A DNA stretch of 64,000 nucleotides from Breviolum minutum Mf 1.05b.01 (GCA_000507305.1 DF239044.1:50001-114000), one strand, 5' to 3'. Positions 1-13,682 are shown, counted from the first letter of the stretch. The notes: generated from the sequence alone by a model not told the origin. Program-made: numbers and translations.

Positions 1-3000
1 GCCAAGGTTTCGGGCTCAACAAAAATAAAAACAAAACTCAAATAAACTGTGCCACATCGCTTCAGATTCCTGAATTCATTTTCTCTTCGACCTATCGAGG
101 ATCATGGTTTACAAGCATAACTCATATTATATATATACACATATACATATATATGTAGCAATAGATTTCAATTGTCCATATCTGTCTCCCACAATCTCGC
201 ATCAATTTTCGACCCATCTTTGGGGCCTTAAATTATCTTTAATTGGGTTCCAAAAGCGAGGGTTTTGGGAAAACGTTGCACCCCAACTCTCATAGGCTTC
301 GGGGCAATGATCTCAAACTGACACCCACCACCCTGCTGGGGAGCCCAACAATGATGCGTTTCTTGCCTAACTTCATGGCCTTGGAATATCTGGAAGAAAA
401 CTCTGCACTCCCGAAGTTCAACATGATCCCCTGAAAATGATACCTTCCCAAAAGGAAAGGATCGTCTTCCAACCATCCATTTTCAGGAGCTATTTTTAAC
501 TGGAGGGTGTGTAATATAGATAATGTTTCAGTTTGAAAAGAGATCGTATTGAAGAATCCTATCAACCAGTTGAGATCTGAAATGCGGTTGCAACAACAGG
601 GGATTCTCCATTTCGATTTCTTCCACGCTGGATCGACTCGCCCAATGAAAAAAAAACAACCCTCAAACATCACGTCACCACCCGGTTGTTCTTTTCAAGA
701 AACCTAGTGTCTACAGAAATGCTGATTACAAGGGTCTTTTAAAGTTGTTTCAAATCCGAAAACCATTGAAGCTCACATATGAGCTTCATATTTCATACTC
801 CTACTCCATCTTCAACCTACAGAAACAGATTCTTCAACCACTCCCGGTCAGCTGGTAAGATAGGGCTCCGTACCAACAGGGCCTGACCAAGAAATAAGCA
901 GTTGCACTTACCATCGACAGTCGGTCAACAGAGTTTCACATCAAATCCAATCATGTAGCTTTGGAAAACTACTTTCCTGTTCACTAGAGGGTGATGTTCA
1001 ACTTCTATGGTAGTTTTGAGGATGTTTTAAGGCGTTATAATGGTGCTATACGTAGTCTAAATTCTAGATACTATTCACTATTCGGACATGACACATTCGG
1101 GCGATTTAAATGGCAACCTGTTGAACTTCAAAATTCACAGCGACACAAGCACAAGCGACAATTCATCGGAGATATATCATGACAAATGTCAGTTGCTCTC
1201 CACTGGTTGAACCCATGGCAAGGAAATAGGGCAATTGTAAGATCTCAGACCAACAAATACCAAACAGTACAAATACTTTATGATTAGCTCAGTACAAAAA
1301 AAAGATATATATATATATATATATCATTATCAGATCAAATAACTATGTAATATTCCAAAACCATCTTTTCCTCCCATGTGCGAGGCTCACAACTCTCAGA
1401 ACTCGGATATACAAGGGAAAACTGTATGGAATCTTAGTGATACACCTAGATCACTTGCCAGCCTGACCAATGGCATTGTTGATCTTATGAGCACCAGTGT
1501 GTGCAAGCTCCTCTCTCTTAAACCAAATCCTCAAGTCGTCTCGGCGGCAGTTGGAACAAAGAACTGTAGAATGGTACACGAGAGTACGACACTCCAAAAG
1601 GAAACGAAGGGAAATTATAAAATAACTTGAAACATCTTGAAAATTTGAAACATATTTCCAAGACATCCAAGACAAAGGAACAAACTGCCCCCTTGGCCAC
1701 ATGTTTAACATTTTCACATTGTGCAAGTTGTGTCAGCCAAACTCTGAATCACCAGAGTTGTTGCCACAAATCTGTGGGTCATCGTCACCTTGATAGGGCA
1801 CGGAGCTACCAAACCTTGTAATAAGCAATGAACCAGGCACCAAGCACAGCTCCATACATTGTAGCAATGGTCACCAGTTCAACATGTGTATTCATATAAT
1901 TTCAAATGTCGCGCAAGTTTCCCTAGGATCATCCCCAAAATATGCCTCCGCAAGATTCCTTCCAAAAAGCAACAAACCAAAATCATTAATGGCAATGGTG
2001 TTGTTTGCTCATTCTCCCTCCCCCAGTCCCTTCTCAGGAATTTTCAGGACCTGTTTGGCTCAAGAGTCTGTGCACCACCACAGAAGTCAGTGAGTCGCTT
2101 GGCAAAATACAAAGGCGTTGGTCCACCGATGAAGTCGCGGCGTAAACGAGCTAATTCAGCTTTGAAGACCTGAGTTTTTTTGTGGCGGAAACTCTTTTGA
2201 GACACACACAGACACACAAAATCATACAAATTTGGCACATGATGGCACAATTGTCATGTATTGGTTTACATAAGCCCTGTACTTAGCTACCTTTTCAGGA
2301 ATGTGTCACGTACTTTGACTACAAGGTAATGTAATCAAGATCGCCGGAACTCTGTGTGTTGGAAATACGCCAAGGTGCAGGATCCACCTTCCACTTGGCC
2401 CATGCTTCTTCCAACTCATGGTGTGCCACCATCAAAGTCTCCTAACGATATAAGTTGTGGGTCAAGTTTTACGATGGACTGAAGATCTCTCGAGATTTTT
2501 TGTACAATTGGAAGCAGTTCCTCTACAAAACAGTAGGGACAAGCTGGGACATTCAACAAATCAAACACTACTGGGCTCCGCATGCAATGCATGTATGTAT
2601 ACATCTGAAAGAAAACAGATCGTCCCCCAAACCTCTTGAGCACTCTTCATCACTGTAGACTGGGTATCCACAACGAAAATGTCCCATCCCTTTATCTCAC
2701 CATGGGGAGATCCCTTTATCTCACCATGGGGGTAGTTCTTCCACTGCATTAGGAGCATCTCAGTGAAGTGTGCAGGTTGCACCATCTGAAATAATGATCA
2801 GTACAATATAGTGATCTTCCAACTTACGACTTACTTACCAAAAGCTGCATGATAACCCCGTGATAAATCTTGCTACAAACCTGATTGATGTGGAGCTGGG
2901 GTGATACGGCAGGGTCACAGTAAGCTTACAAATTCCAGATAATCCTGAAGTACTAAAAGAGTGATAGCAAATTTGAATACAAAACAACACTTCATAGTAG

Positions 3001-6000
3001 CTGCGCAGTCTTTCTACCCTGCCATGGGCCCCCACCATGGCACTTTCCCGTATATACTGTATATCAAAGTGTCCGGAATAAAGCGGCCACCAAAAACGGA
3101 GTTTCCAAAATTCCACTTGTCGGCATGCTTCTTCCTCAGGATCAGCTTTACAGGAGGGGCAAAATGCTGACTGGGCCAACAACCAATTTCCCTCTAAGGA
3201 CCCATTGGCTTGCACTTCCCTTCCAATAGAATACCTTACATGTACCTATAGCTTCGCAAACACACAACACTGGACCTGCGATTGTTGTTTGGAAGAAAAA
3301 ACAACTCAGATTTTCAGGGGCTATGTCTATGTTTAAGTTTTGGGGAGTGTACTTAGAATATTAGTGAATTTTCGATCAAGTTCCCCCCAAAAAACAATTT
3401 ATATATATATATATAAACACCAACAGAACCATATGAAAACTAAGTTCCAATTGCTTCAAGGCACTGTTTCTCCAAATCCTCTGCAGTGCGTTGTCGCTTT
3501 GCCGGTGGCTCTACCTGGCAATGCATCCCATTCTTAAATTATACTTCAAGCACTGATACCACTTATCTGACAGATGTTCACCAAGCAACCTCCGCTTTTG
3601 ACACAAAACAAAACTATAGGTTCTGCCTAAGAACAGTGTGTCCGGACGCTGCAAGCTGCAAATGAACATTCATTTCTTCTATATACATATTGCACATGGT
3701 CGTGGAAAAACACAATGAACATGTTGTTGCGATTCTATATGCAATATGATGCAACACATGCACGTGGAAACAAATCAACATGTTGTTCATGAGCACCATG
3801 TATATATTGAAACATAGACTTCACATGCAAATTCTCCACGCCCCACCGACACCTACGCAGAAACACATACAAATCAGGATATCAGTAAAGTTAAAAAAAT
3901 ACACACCACAAACACATGTGCGTACAAAATCTGCGCATGCATCTGAATTTTACACCAGCAAACCATCTTCTGCAAAAAGCATCTCATTTCAGCTTGTAGT
4001 ATGACGTTTCTCCCCACGAGTTTCCCTCCGCAAAGCTCACCTTGTCGCTGGTGGCACCTAAAGGCCCTCCACTCAAATTCTTCACCAACGTGCCGGCCTG
4101 GGGAATGGGATCCAAGTAGCAGTAGTACTGCTACAATACTGCTAGCGGTATTTCCAGTGGGTTTGGAGGTGTGATCAACAATGACCGGCCGGCATATGTA
4201 TTTATGCTGTATCTAATGTAGTGGCAGTGCTCATTTAGTTTAAATGTATTTGTTGACAAAAATACGTACATATATACAGATGTATACGTACGTAAATATA
4301 CAGTACACGAAAAGAACACAATGAGCAAACGAATGCGTATGATGTATGTATGAGGAAAAAACTCGTTTCTACTATGGCATTTCTATACAATGGCGCTTAG
4401 CTGGACATGTCCATCTTCAGTGTGAATGTATCTATACATGGTGGAGCTTTAGGGATTGCCATGTCCGAGCAGAAACGGAGCAAACAAGTGGTTTTGTGCG
4501 GTTGAGTCAGCATGAGGCATCTTCTGGCCCCATTGTTGGATCCCTACAAAGGCTTCTACAGCAGTCCTAGAGTCCTTAAACAAGTGAATGGCCAAAAAGC
4601 GCAGTGTTAGAAGTTTAAAACCGCTGCAGATCTGGAAGGTTTAATGGTAAGGGCGGTGGCGATCAACGATACGTTGTGCGTTAGACCCGGTCAAAGAACT
4701 TCCAACCAGCAGAAGAAAACAAGGATTTCAATTAGAAAAGCTACTGTTAAAGGGCCTTTCAGTGCCGCTGCTTCCCTACTCGGAAAATCCAGTAAATTCC
4801 AAGAAATAGGCGGACTAACAGGGGATACTGCTACCACTTCCCATACTGCCTGTGTTTACCATCTTTAAAGCTGCCGAGAGAATCAAAAGACTTGGAACGG
4901 TCGTTCAATAACAGTTGCCACACTTGCGTGGATATGCCACATATTCCTCACAATTGTGCAGTTGGTTCACTTGGACGTTCAAGTTCTTGCAAACCAACTG
5001 ATGGGCTGTGCTTTTTCCTCACCGAATCCATTGGTACAAACAAGTTACAGCAGGAACGCCACCCTTGGCAAGCTCCTCAAGCTGACTGGGTGAAACCGGG
5101 GAAACAGGTTTGGTCTGCAGTGAACGTCTATGGAATTGAAGATTTCATACACAAAATCCATTGGGGATTGCTTTCCATTTCAAAAACATGACATACAGTA
5201 TATAACATGAAAGAATCAACAAAATATTCCAAGAAATTTCCAGGACATTGAGTTCAAATGTTCAACATAAATTGATTGTGTGTTTCCTCATCATAAACTC
5301 TTGAAAGTATCTTCAAAGGTTTTAAATGTCACTCGTTGCCACTCACAGTCCTGGACGATCTTCGAGCCGACAACACAGCCATCCGCGAAGGCACCAAACT
5401 CCTGCGACGCGACTCCGATGCTGCTAGATTACTTTTAATCATTCTGATCTGGTTTCCTGTTTTTTTTGCGTAAAAGATGTCAAAGGACACATGTTTCCCA
5501 AGAAATGTGAGCTGGGTGTGGTATGTCAATGTGTTTTATGAATTGTTGTTTCTAGTGCGGAATCAATTTGCAAAATGCCTAAAAATGCAAATATCTTTAG
5601 CTGTTGCCACGCACTTTGCAATTTAAATTGCCTGAATCACGACAATCCTGCACCTAGGATATTCCTCAATTGCTCCAGGGCTTGTCAATCAAAGGAGTGA
5701 AGTCAATTACTTCATCAACATATTAGTTATTAGCTGAGGGTAATTTGGTATGATATACAGTATTTCTTTTGGAGTGTGTTGCAAACCTTTTTGAGGGAAT
5801 CATCCGAGACTTTTGCATACTTTTGCTAAGTTTGTGAGCCGGGGTCAAGGACCGGTCATCGTTGTCCTCCACATGTTTTCGCTCGGAGATGCCAAAACCC
5901 ACCACGACAGGAAGATCTGCTCCCATCCTGCAGCTGGTCAAAGTAACATTCAACTGGATAACATCACTGCTGAGCAACAAGAAGGTACATGGATAGATAA

Positions 6001-9000
6001 ATATACTGGCATGTTTTAGATATACCCAATAGTTCTTATTGCCATAATGCGGAAGTTGATTGATGGCCTAAATAAAGTTCACTGCAAAGTTTGATGATTC
6101 CAAACATGTTAATACACGCAAACTACACTCTGCTCAACCCACTGATTGTTTCACTTTTTCGGGAAGGTCATATTTGATTTCCCTCATTTTTGTGTTTCCA
6201 AACCCCCGTACAGTCTGATGCATTTGTCCAAGCTGCTTTTTGGCGGCATCCCGCACCTCAGATTCCAGATTTACAAATCTCAAAGGTTTTCGACTGTTGG
6301 ACATGTGAATGCCACAAGTGTCATATACGTTCATGAAGGTCCATGATTTATCTCTGAATAGCACTGTCATGCATAACTTTATATAACTATAGAATGTTTT
6401 TGTAGAGTAGGATATCTGTGCACTTCATGTACAAAATAGTGTATACTGTATATGTTGTTGTACTACCCTTTGCTTCTACAATTGAAGGATGCCAGCCAGT
6501 ACTATACAATAATTTTCAGAGCAGAAAAAAACACCCTAGAGGTGCTGATGTTTCAACATGTTGGGGTCCTCAAAAATAGTCTTCCACCCATAGGCATTCA
6601 AAAGGTTTGAAAGTTGTTGTTGGTGGTGATAGTCATTGAAAACCTTCAGTAATCTCTTCTATGTGTGTATTTTCTGTAGACCCCCTAGTACGCAGCTTTT
6701 CTAAGATTTGCTACTACTTATTATTCATGTTTATCTTAGATGTTATGCTGTGATACTTCCATTCAGACCTTGTCTTTCAGTTTCTTAAATGTTCAGTTTT
6801 TATCTTGGAAACATTTAAACGTCTGTACTGTACTCGTTTCCCCTGTCTTCCTGTTCCATCCAAAAAGTTTCGTACTAGGTTGGTACAAGGGATTTCAAAA
6901 CGACAGTCACGAACAGAAATCGATCAAAAAACCCTGGCCACCCCAAAGCCAACTCCAAAAAGGTTGCTTCCCAGCCACAGACTCCACAACAGACTGCGCG
7001 GAGTCGGAAATTGGAGGATAGAAGGGAGATCTTGGGGAAAAAAAAACATTCAATGAAAACATAATCTTATTACCCTCTATAAATTCTAGGAAACTAACAT
7101 ATCCCACCTTGGCAAACGGAAAAACCATCGCCTCAAAAGGGCCAAACCGTAGGGGATATGGATTCGCTGTCAACTTGTAGAACCGGACACACTTCAGCTC
7201 AAGTGTTTGAACAACACCCAAGTCACTGAGTTGCCTGGTTCATTAACTGGGAATTATCCTTGACTGTGATTCCCAAAGAAGATATTGACCACAACGTTGA
7301 CTTTTGCGTATTTGCATGTTGATCCACTGCATGTAGGTGGAGGTCCCTTTATCAGTTGATTACATTTAGACAAAATTCCCACATGGTGTCACAATGAATA
7401 TGAAATGTTTCAGGTACCCTTGTCTTTAGGAAGCTGTTGTTTACAAGCATCGGGATTGAAAAACAAGAACAACACAATCCCAGACTCTCCAACATGCACA
7501 CATATACATCGTATGTACGTGCTGATCATCACAACAGCAATGCAAGGCTTCCCTCAACACTGCATGGTTGTATGAATATTCTGTCAAATTGACACATACA
7601 TAGTATAAATTCATGCAAAATTCATAATTTTTGTTTGTTCAAGTATATACTTGGTATGAGTATAATTTTGGACCGAGCCTGGCATTCCTTCAAACGAAGG
7701 GCTTTAGCATCAGCCTGCTCTGTTTCACGGGTTCCAGTTACACCAAGCAATGACACAACCTCAAAGCACAATGTGATGTGGCCAAAGATCTGTGCATATT
7801 TAAGATGTTAGGGGTGGGAAAGTGGAAGAAAATCTAGTGTGAGAAGATTTGTGTGAACATGTGGAGAATTAGTGAAGATGAGAAAATGTTCTTTCATTTG
7901 AACAACAGCCATGGCCATGGGTGTATATTTCAACAAACATCGATCTCACATATCTGGTATCTTTTGTGTGTGAGTCATGGCTGAGGTTACAACTCACGAA
8001 TATAAATGAAAGATAACTTGAAGGCAGAAATTTTCTTCTGTACAGATTTCCTTCCGCAGTGTGCTGTGATTCGGCTGAAGATGGGAAACATCAGGATTAC
8101 ACTCACAAGATGTACTTGCGATAGACTGTCCGTGTACGAGCATATGGTCCTGGTTGGTTGTCAAGATGAGGTTGCTCAAAAGACAAAGGAAACTCTGTCT
8201 AGAACACCTGTTTGCTCTTCATATGGTCCAACTTCATGTCAACGGCGACTCGGGCTGCAAGCCGTTTCAAGAAAAAACGATGAAATATTTCTACATAATC
8301 ATACGGCTGATGGAAGAAATCCTACACCACCTGGGATGCATAATAATTACCCTGTAAATAATGGGATAATGATAAGCTACATATCAACTGGTGCAGGATT
8401 TCTTCCATCAACAGTATCATCCTTTAAATTGACATGATCTGACTGTCCATTCTACCCCTAGTACTACATGTATGTATGAGAAGGCATTCTCTTCAACCTC
8501 AGTAAGTCAGCACAACCAAGATTGTGTAATTTGATGTAAGCTGGCATCTTCCAGATTGGCCATGCAGGAAGGAAAAAGTTATCACAATATGAATCAATAT
8601 GAAATGATATGTGACAATGACACCTTGTTCCATCCTTGTTCCAAATTTGAATTACGTGGAGATTTGCGCATATTCTGCCAACTTCACACCGCTGTGCCAA
8701 GCAACATAGACCATGCCAGGTGTTGGATTGATGGCAGCTTCGGCAACCTGGCCATTGACAAGTTGTCAACCATGGCCTCTTAACAGTCGTAGGATCAGAA
8801 GCATCCCTTTAAATTCTTAGTTAAAGCATTCTGGATAAATTTGAACAAAAATCACCTGCTCAGAATCTTTTGAATGTTGACCACCGTTTCAATATGTCAC
8901 CTCTCAAACAGCACGGACTTTGTTCATTCCAAAACAAAAACAACGACTAAAACACGATGGTTATACCACCATGTGGATACCGCCCGGAGCCACCTGCTGA

Positions 9001-9940
9001 ATGCGTTCAGCTCCACTGGTAGGCGATGCCAAAGGTACAAGGCTCAAGTTGTGCTTCGCTGCAGCAGGAGCCATGATCTCGGCGGATCTTCGAGTGGCAT
9101 GTGTTGGGGTTGCGAATTCATTTACCCTCCCTGAAACCAACATAGCCCCTGAAAATTAGGCCTTCCCAACAGGAAACCAGTCTTCCAACCATCCATTTTC
9201 AGGTGCTATGTTAGTTTCAGGGAGGGTAGATGGTTGGGAAGAAGAACTTCTCTGATCATAATCGCCTTTTGCATTTCATCTTCTATCTTCCTCGGTATGA
9301 ATTAGCCGCCATGCAGAACTGAAAAAATGATCCATTGCAGAGCATCTGGCTAAAGTATAGTCTATAGCCCACAAACAAAATTCATAATTCGTAATGATTC
9401 AGTAACCCAAATTAAGGCCACTTTTGGAAGGTTTCCTTCCTAAACCACATTTAAAGAGAGACTGGCTGAGATTGGAATAGTTGGCCCAAATAATATCCAA
9501 AGCTATAAAAAAATCTGGAGAGTGTATCGTAAGAAGTTTGCCCGACTGAAATCCCGGAAAGCAAAACACATGCCAACTATAACTATATTACATGGTAGGT
9601 ATCGTATACCTCTGTGTGCGCGCTTTGCTGTGATTGGTATCTAGCCAAGTTCTTCCTTCAAAGAATGCCTTGAGAGAATGCAGATTGTATCAATGGCGGA
9701 ATATGTATAGCTTGACTATTTCAGTATTCAGGCTGGAATAATTCCATTCTACCTAATGTCAATACTGACTTGAACATCCATGGATCCCAAAAGTGTTGGC
9801 ATCAACTTCATCCGTCCGTCCGAAGTTTTGGTGACCCAAGCGTCTCTCCAAGACTCCTCTACTGGCAAGTCCACAATGATAAAGCCGTCGATGCCGGCTT
9901 CGGAGCATTCCTGCCATGAAACTTGGGTTGCCAGCAAGTG

Positions 9941-9997
<57 letters not shown>

Positions 9998-10020
9998 TCA
10001 TGAGCGTAGAGTCAACGGCG

Positions 10021-10059
<39 letters not shown>

Positions 10060-13000
10060 ACAACAACAATCGTAACCAGAACCGCAGCCACAACAAGCAG
10101 GTGTCCCTGATGGCCATCCATACTGTAAATTACATCATATGTCCAACCACTGACATGATCACGCTTGCAAGACTGTCGCCAAGACTGTCTGGGGAAGCAA
10201 TTGATTCTAGGTCTACTTAGGCCCTTGCAATTTCAGAAAGAGTAGCAGTGCTGTGGCCACCCTGGGAAAAGATGAACCACCAAAGTAAAGTTAGACATAT
10301 GAGTGCCGGATAGCTCTACGTCTGTTGCTCTTCTCATACTCTTCCTTCCCACATGTATCAGTCCGTTCCAGAACAAGCACGTGTCTGTCGCTTCAACTTT
10401 GCAAAATATAAATATACTAATTACTAAGATATGTTTCCCAACCCTTCCTGGATCAGAAAACAAAACTCAACGAGAATCCTTGCAGGTTTCTTCACAACCA
10501 GCTGCCAGGAAGGAGTTGTAATAGCCCATGAGCAACAAAGGAACTTTCAGTCCCTTAGCACCTAAGTTGATAACCCAATCCATGAGAATAACCATGGACT
10601 CAATGGATTGAATAAGAGAAGGAATACTTAATTCGTTTAAGTAGTCTTTTGCTATTGCTAAGATTCCCAAACTTGAATCTTTGACTGATCACTTTTCCAG
10701 GAAATCAGTCATGGATCATTTTGAATATATTTATTTGTATACAAAATCTATGCGGTTTCTCCCTGCATGTTCTTTCTAATCATGGCCTTTTACTATCATT
10801 TAGGGACATTCCTTTACCATTGGAAACAATCCTGCTGATTTTGACCAAGCAAATTCTGGCGACAACGCTATGAAAATGATGGAAGTGTATTCCAATTAGG
10901 ATTATGAAACGTAAAATTTCAAGTATAGACACCTCCACAACCATGCCAATGTTTACGTGCAGGACACAAATGGATGTGGTGATAAATATATGCACATAAA
11001 ATTTTCAGCTTCCGACCATAGAACCGATATAGCGAGGCACGCGCTTGTCTCGCAAAAGAAATGACATCAGAATAAATTGTACCTTGGACCAAGGTCACGA
11101 GTTTGAGACAGCTTAAGAGCAAGGGAAACTGGGTTCACTCCTCCATGATAAAATCCTTCATGCGAGAATCAATCGGTGAATAGAATTTGGTGTTGCTTTT
11201 TGCTACAATGACTTCTGCACTATCCATGAAAGCACAGCTCTTTGCTGCCTCAAATAGACCCATAGTCGCTCTCGAAGCAAAAAAATGTGAACATCACAGG
11301 TCCTTTGACTCCATGTGGCCAGGTGAGCCAACTCTACCAACTGGATAATCAATGAGAATCAGATTAAGTTTTGAGAGGCACTTGACTTTGAACCATCAAG
11401 GACTGAGGTGGTTGCTATTTTTGCCAGAAGTTCCTAATAGTTTCAAAGGAATATATTATAAAGTAGGGAATATGTTGTGTTCACAAGAATTGTCTTATAC
11501 CCAAAAGATCTCAGAAAGATTCATTCTCAGGAAACCCCAGATTTACAAATAGAAACAGCACAACCCCATGATCTCAAACTTAACTTCTCGTTGATTTTGA
11601 GGGTTTCAACGAAAATCCCAGATCTATGCAACAAGTATAAGTATCGCAAAAAACCTGTTATTATCAACTTCCATCCATTTATCTAAAAAAGCACCGTGCA
11701 AGGCCAGGTGCCGTTCTTGATGGCCACCACACTAGCTGCCTCAATGGCACTGCCATCTGCCATGGGATCGCTAAAAGGAACACCCAATTCGATGACATCG
11801 GCGCCTAGCGAAGCGGAGTGGCCCAAGTTGAGTCAGTGGCCTTGAAGTGAAGTCAAAACTAATATATAGATCAACCATGAGACTCATGGGGTGATTTCAA
11901 GCCACTTTTCTAAACAAAAAAAAAGGATAACAAAAACAGGAATCTTACAATCTATTTTGGATTATCGTCGCAAGGAGTGGAGTAAAAAATCATGCAGAAC
12001 AGAATTGAAACCACCTGGTGGCTCTGTCGCTGGCAACCAGCGATATAGATGGTTCGCGCAGAACTTTGTGGGGAAGGGGCCGTTGGGTTGTGTTGTTTGT
12101 TGTTTCATGGCATCTCTGGTGGCATGATAATGGATGAATTCTTGGGCTTTTTCTCAATCACCAGCAAGTGATCAACAACCAGCTTCCCAGCCAAACTTAT
12201 CAGAATGGTAAGTATCCGTGATACATCTCTGACACATCAATTCATCTCACTTGTACATCTCCACCCAACCCTCCGTTTCGTTTGCGCCTTGCTTCTCTAA
12301 CTCCAAAAGTGCCGGCACCGTGTCATCCTTCTTTGGATAACCTGCCTGGGAGACGGTTTCTGCAGGTGCGCCAAAGTGGTGTTTTATTTGTTGGCAAAGA
12401 ATTAGGGAATTTGCAAACAATGAACTCTTACAAGACAGTAGTCCAACTGTTCGATTCTATGAAATTAAGAGCAATGGGTTTGTAAAATAGACAAATATGC
12501 CTTGGCTTGGATGCAATGACAATGATTGACATGGATTCTGTCTTGCGTCATACTTCAGGCCTTTGACAGAAAAAAATACTATAGAGACTTCCAAAGCCAA
12601 GTAACTACTGGTGAGAAGGAGTCTTGCCCCATAAGATACGGCCCGAACACATACAAACACCTTCTGAGACTTGTGAGATTGTATGTGGAGGATATCACCC
12701 AATGTTGGATTCTATTTTTCAATGCTCCTTTTGGGAGCAACCAAAGCTTGTGGACTTGGCATGGGAAAAAGGTTCAAACAGGAGCTCCACTCCGAAACTC
12801 ATCGGCCATCGTAAAACTCTAATCATCACATCATGTATGGCTAAGCCATGGTGAACAGGTGTGTATCTAGTGGGGAAAGCTTGTTTACACATATCATTTT
12901 TTTTCAGTACTCGACAATGCGATAGAAATCGATTCAAGATGTATCATGTATCCAAGCTATCCAGGCATTTTTGGTGATGATATCCCCTGACAAGCTCACC

Positions 13001-13682
13001 TATATAGTTGAAGCAAAACACTAGTCCTTTTGAACCAACTATACAAAACCACGGACATATAAACCCGTATATTATGTATCTGCTAATCATATACACGTAT
13101 GTTTATTGTACAAATACTACTTTGGAAATGGAATTCTATCAAGAACTGACCAACACCAAAATCATTGCAAAAGCAATGTAAAGCAACTTTATTGACAACC
13201 GAAGAGTCAAGCTTCAACCAACCAAACAATTGATCATCCAACAAACAAACAAAAAAGAGACCCCCGAAATCATATTTCCTCCCCAACTCCCAATGGTCCC
13301 AAGGCCGGCACCGTGATGAAGGCCACCATGGCGGTACGTTTTGCCTTGCGGCACGCGGCAAAACGCTCCTCAGTGCGCCGAGTGCTTTGGCCTGGTCACC
13401 TTAAGGATACATCATCCTGCAATTATGGTTGTCATTCAATATGAATTTTGGCAGGGTTCACAAATCAAAAGACAATTAGACGGGTTTCACTAAAGAGGGA
13501 ATCTTCAAGTAAAGTTGTTGTTTGCGATCCTAACATTTCGAGTGAGGGATTCCAAAACATGATAGTACTGCTAGGCCTGGACTGTGCTGGTTTCTTAATG
13601 GACTTGCTGCAGTCTTTATCTGTCTACAATGGATGATCTCAAAGGTCATTCCCTCGGGCTGTTGCCCGCTCCGGATAGGAGC
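1..13682 (-). CDS. trpAB: Bifunctional tryptophan synthase, alpha-beta fusion (3' end off the window)
   Basis: The last two steps of tryptophan synthesis: the alpha part cleaves indole-3-glycerol phosphate, and the PLP-dependent beta part joins indole to serine. Alpha motifs occur in order across the exons ([57 protein letters not shown]), then a short linker, then beta motifs ([29 protein letters not shown] with the PLP lysine). The alpha-then-beta order matches fungal TRP5-type fusions. About 20 exons were joined; all phases agree except one unresolved step after 10503. Donors are GT, GC or GA; acceptors are AG|G except one AG|A before 9087. The beta part stops after the exon at 350-379, so the Gln-rich GAGQHG region and the C-terminus lie beyond position 1. 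The first exons (transit peptide, if any) are uncertain. A weak upstream exon at 13656-13682 fits in phase. Confidence 0.93.
350..3514 (-). other. trpB: Linker and TrpB-domain exon set of trpAB
   Basis: Exons in transcription order: 3471-3514 (linker with a basic AKRQRT stretch), 3074-3134 (FGGRFIP), 2379-2441 ([14 protein letters not shown]), 2069-2169 ([15 protein letters not shown]), 1463-1529 ([15 protein letters not shown]) and 350-379 ([10 protein letters not shown]). The lysine in GAHK is the expected PLP Schiff-base residue. The junction from 3074 to 2441 reads FIP|ETLM and needs a GA donor. The junction from 2069 to 1529 rebuilds a Gln codon across another GA donor. The end of the 350-379 exon (GT donor) is inferred from where the conserved ETGAGQHG should resume; no continuation is visible in 1-349. 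Confidence 0.9.
8308..8410. mobile_element. MITE-like element, TGATGGAAGAAAT family, copy 1
   Basis: TGATGGAAGAAATCCT at the left is repeated inverted at the right (AGGATTTCTTCCATCA), enclosing 103 bp in a trpAB intron. The sequence beyond the right end (ACAGTA, then TTTAAATTGA) is also shared with copy 2, so the true boundary may extend further right. Confidence 0.75.
9124..9228. mobile_element. MITE-like element, TACCCTCC family
   Basis: A 105-bp element with about 34-bp terminal inverted repeats starting TACCCTCCCTGAAAC and differing at two positions. It sits in the trpAB intron between exons 9855-9910 and 8994-9087, 37 bp from the latter. No coding capacity. Confidence 0.8.
9943..10070. 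repeat. Compound microsatellite (ATC)n and (CAGCAA)n/(CAA)n
   Basis: An (ATC)n tract (about 9943-9998) followed by a CAACAG/CAA tract (about 10020-10070), inside the trpAB intron where a TrpA micro-exon is missing. The apparent poly-Ser/His and poly-Asn frames are not genes. Confidence 0.9.

Larger units (their letters stand above)
4041..13391 (-). other. trpA: TrpA-domain and linker exon set of trpAB
   Basis: Exons in transcription order: 13312-13391, 12288-12345, 11712-11804, 11041-11082, 10503-10561, 9855-9910, 8994-9087, 8706-8747, 7715-7759, 6222-6256, 5870-5927, 5351-5401, 5049-5075, 4041-4097. The catalytic alpha residues are visible: Glu in the ELGVPF motif and Asp in PFSDP. Phosphate-site glycines sit in GVTG, GFGIS and VVGS. 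About eight residues between NSFLA (end of the 10503 exon) and ECSEAG (start of the 9910 exon) are missing, so a micro-exon probably lies in 9911-10502, a stretch that also holds trinucleotide repeats. The donor chosen at 6222 (GC) is the least certain. The last two exons form a Gly/Lys-rich run after the barrel that leads into the inter-domain linker. Confidence 0.9.

Noticed and set aside
2054..2064. TTTGGCTCAAG, resembling the 3' end of the dinoflagellate spliced leader
   Set aside because: It is on the plus strand, immediately beside a minus-strand TrpB exon, and only 11 bases match; probably chance.
9780..10220. 146-codon plus-strand frame with poly-Ser and poly-Asn
   Set aside because: Antisense of a TrpA exon followed by microsatellite; homology fixes the minus strand.
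11195..11300. Minus-strand frame [20 protein letters not shown]
   Set aside because: Lies in a trpAB intron; the flanking TrpA exons join in phase without it and it has no counterpart in TrpA.
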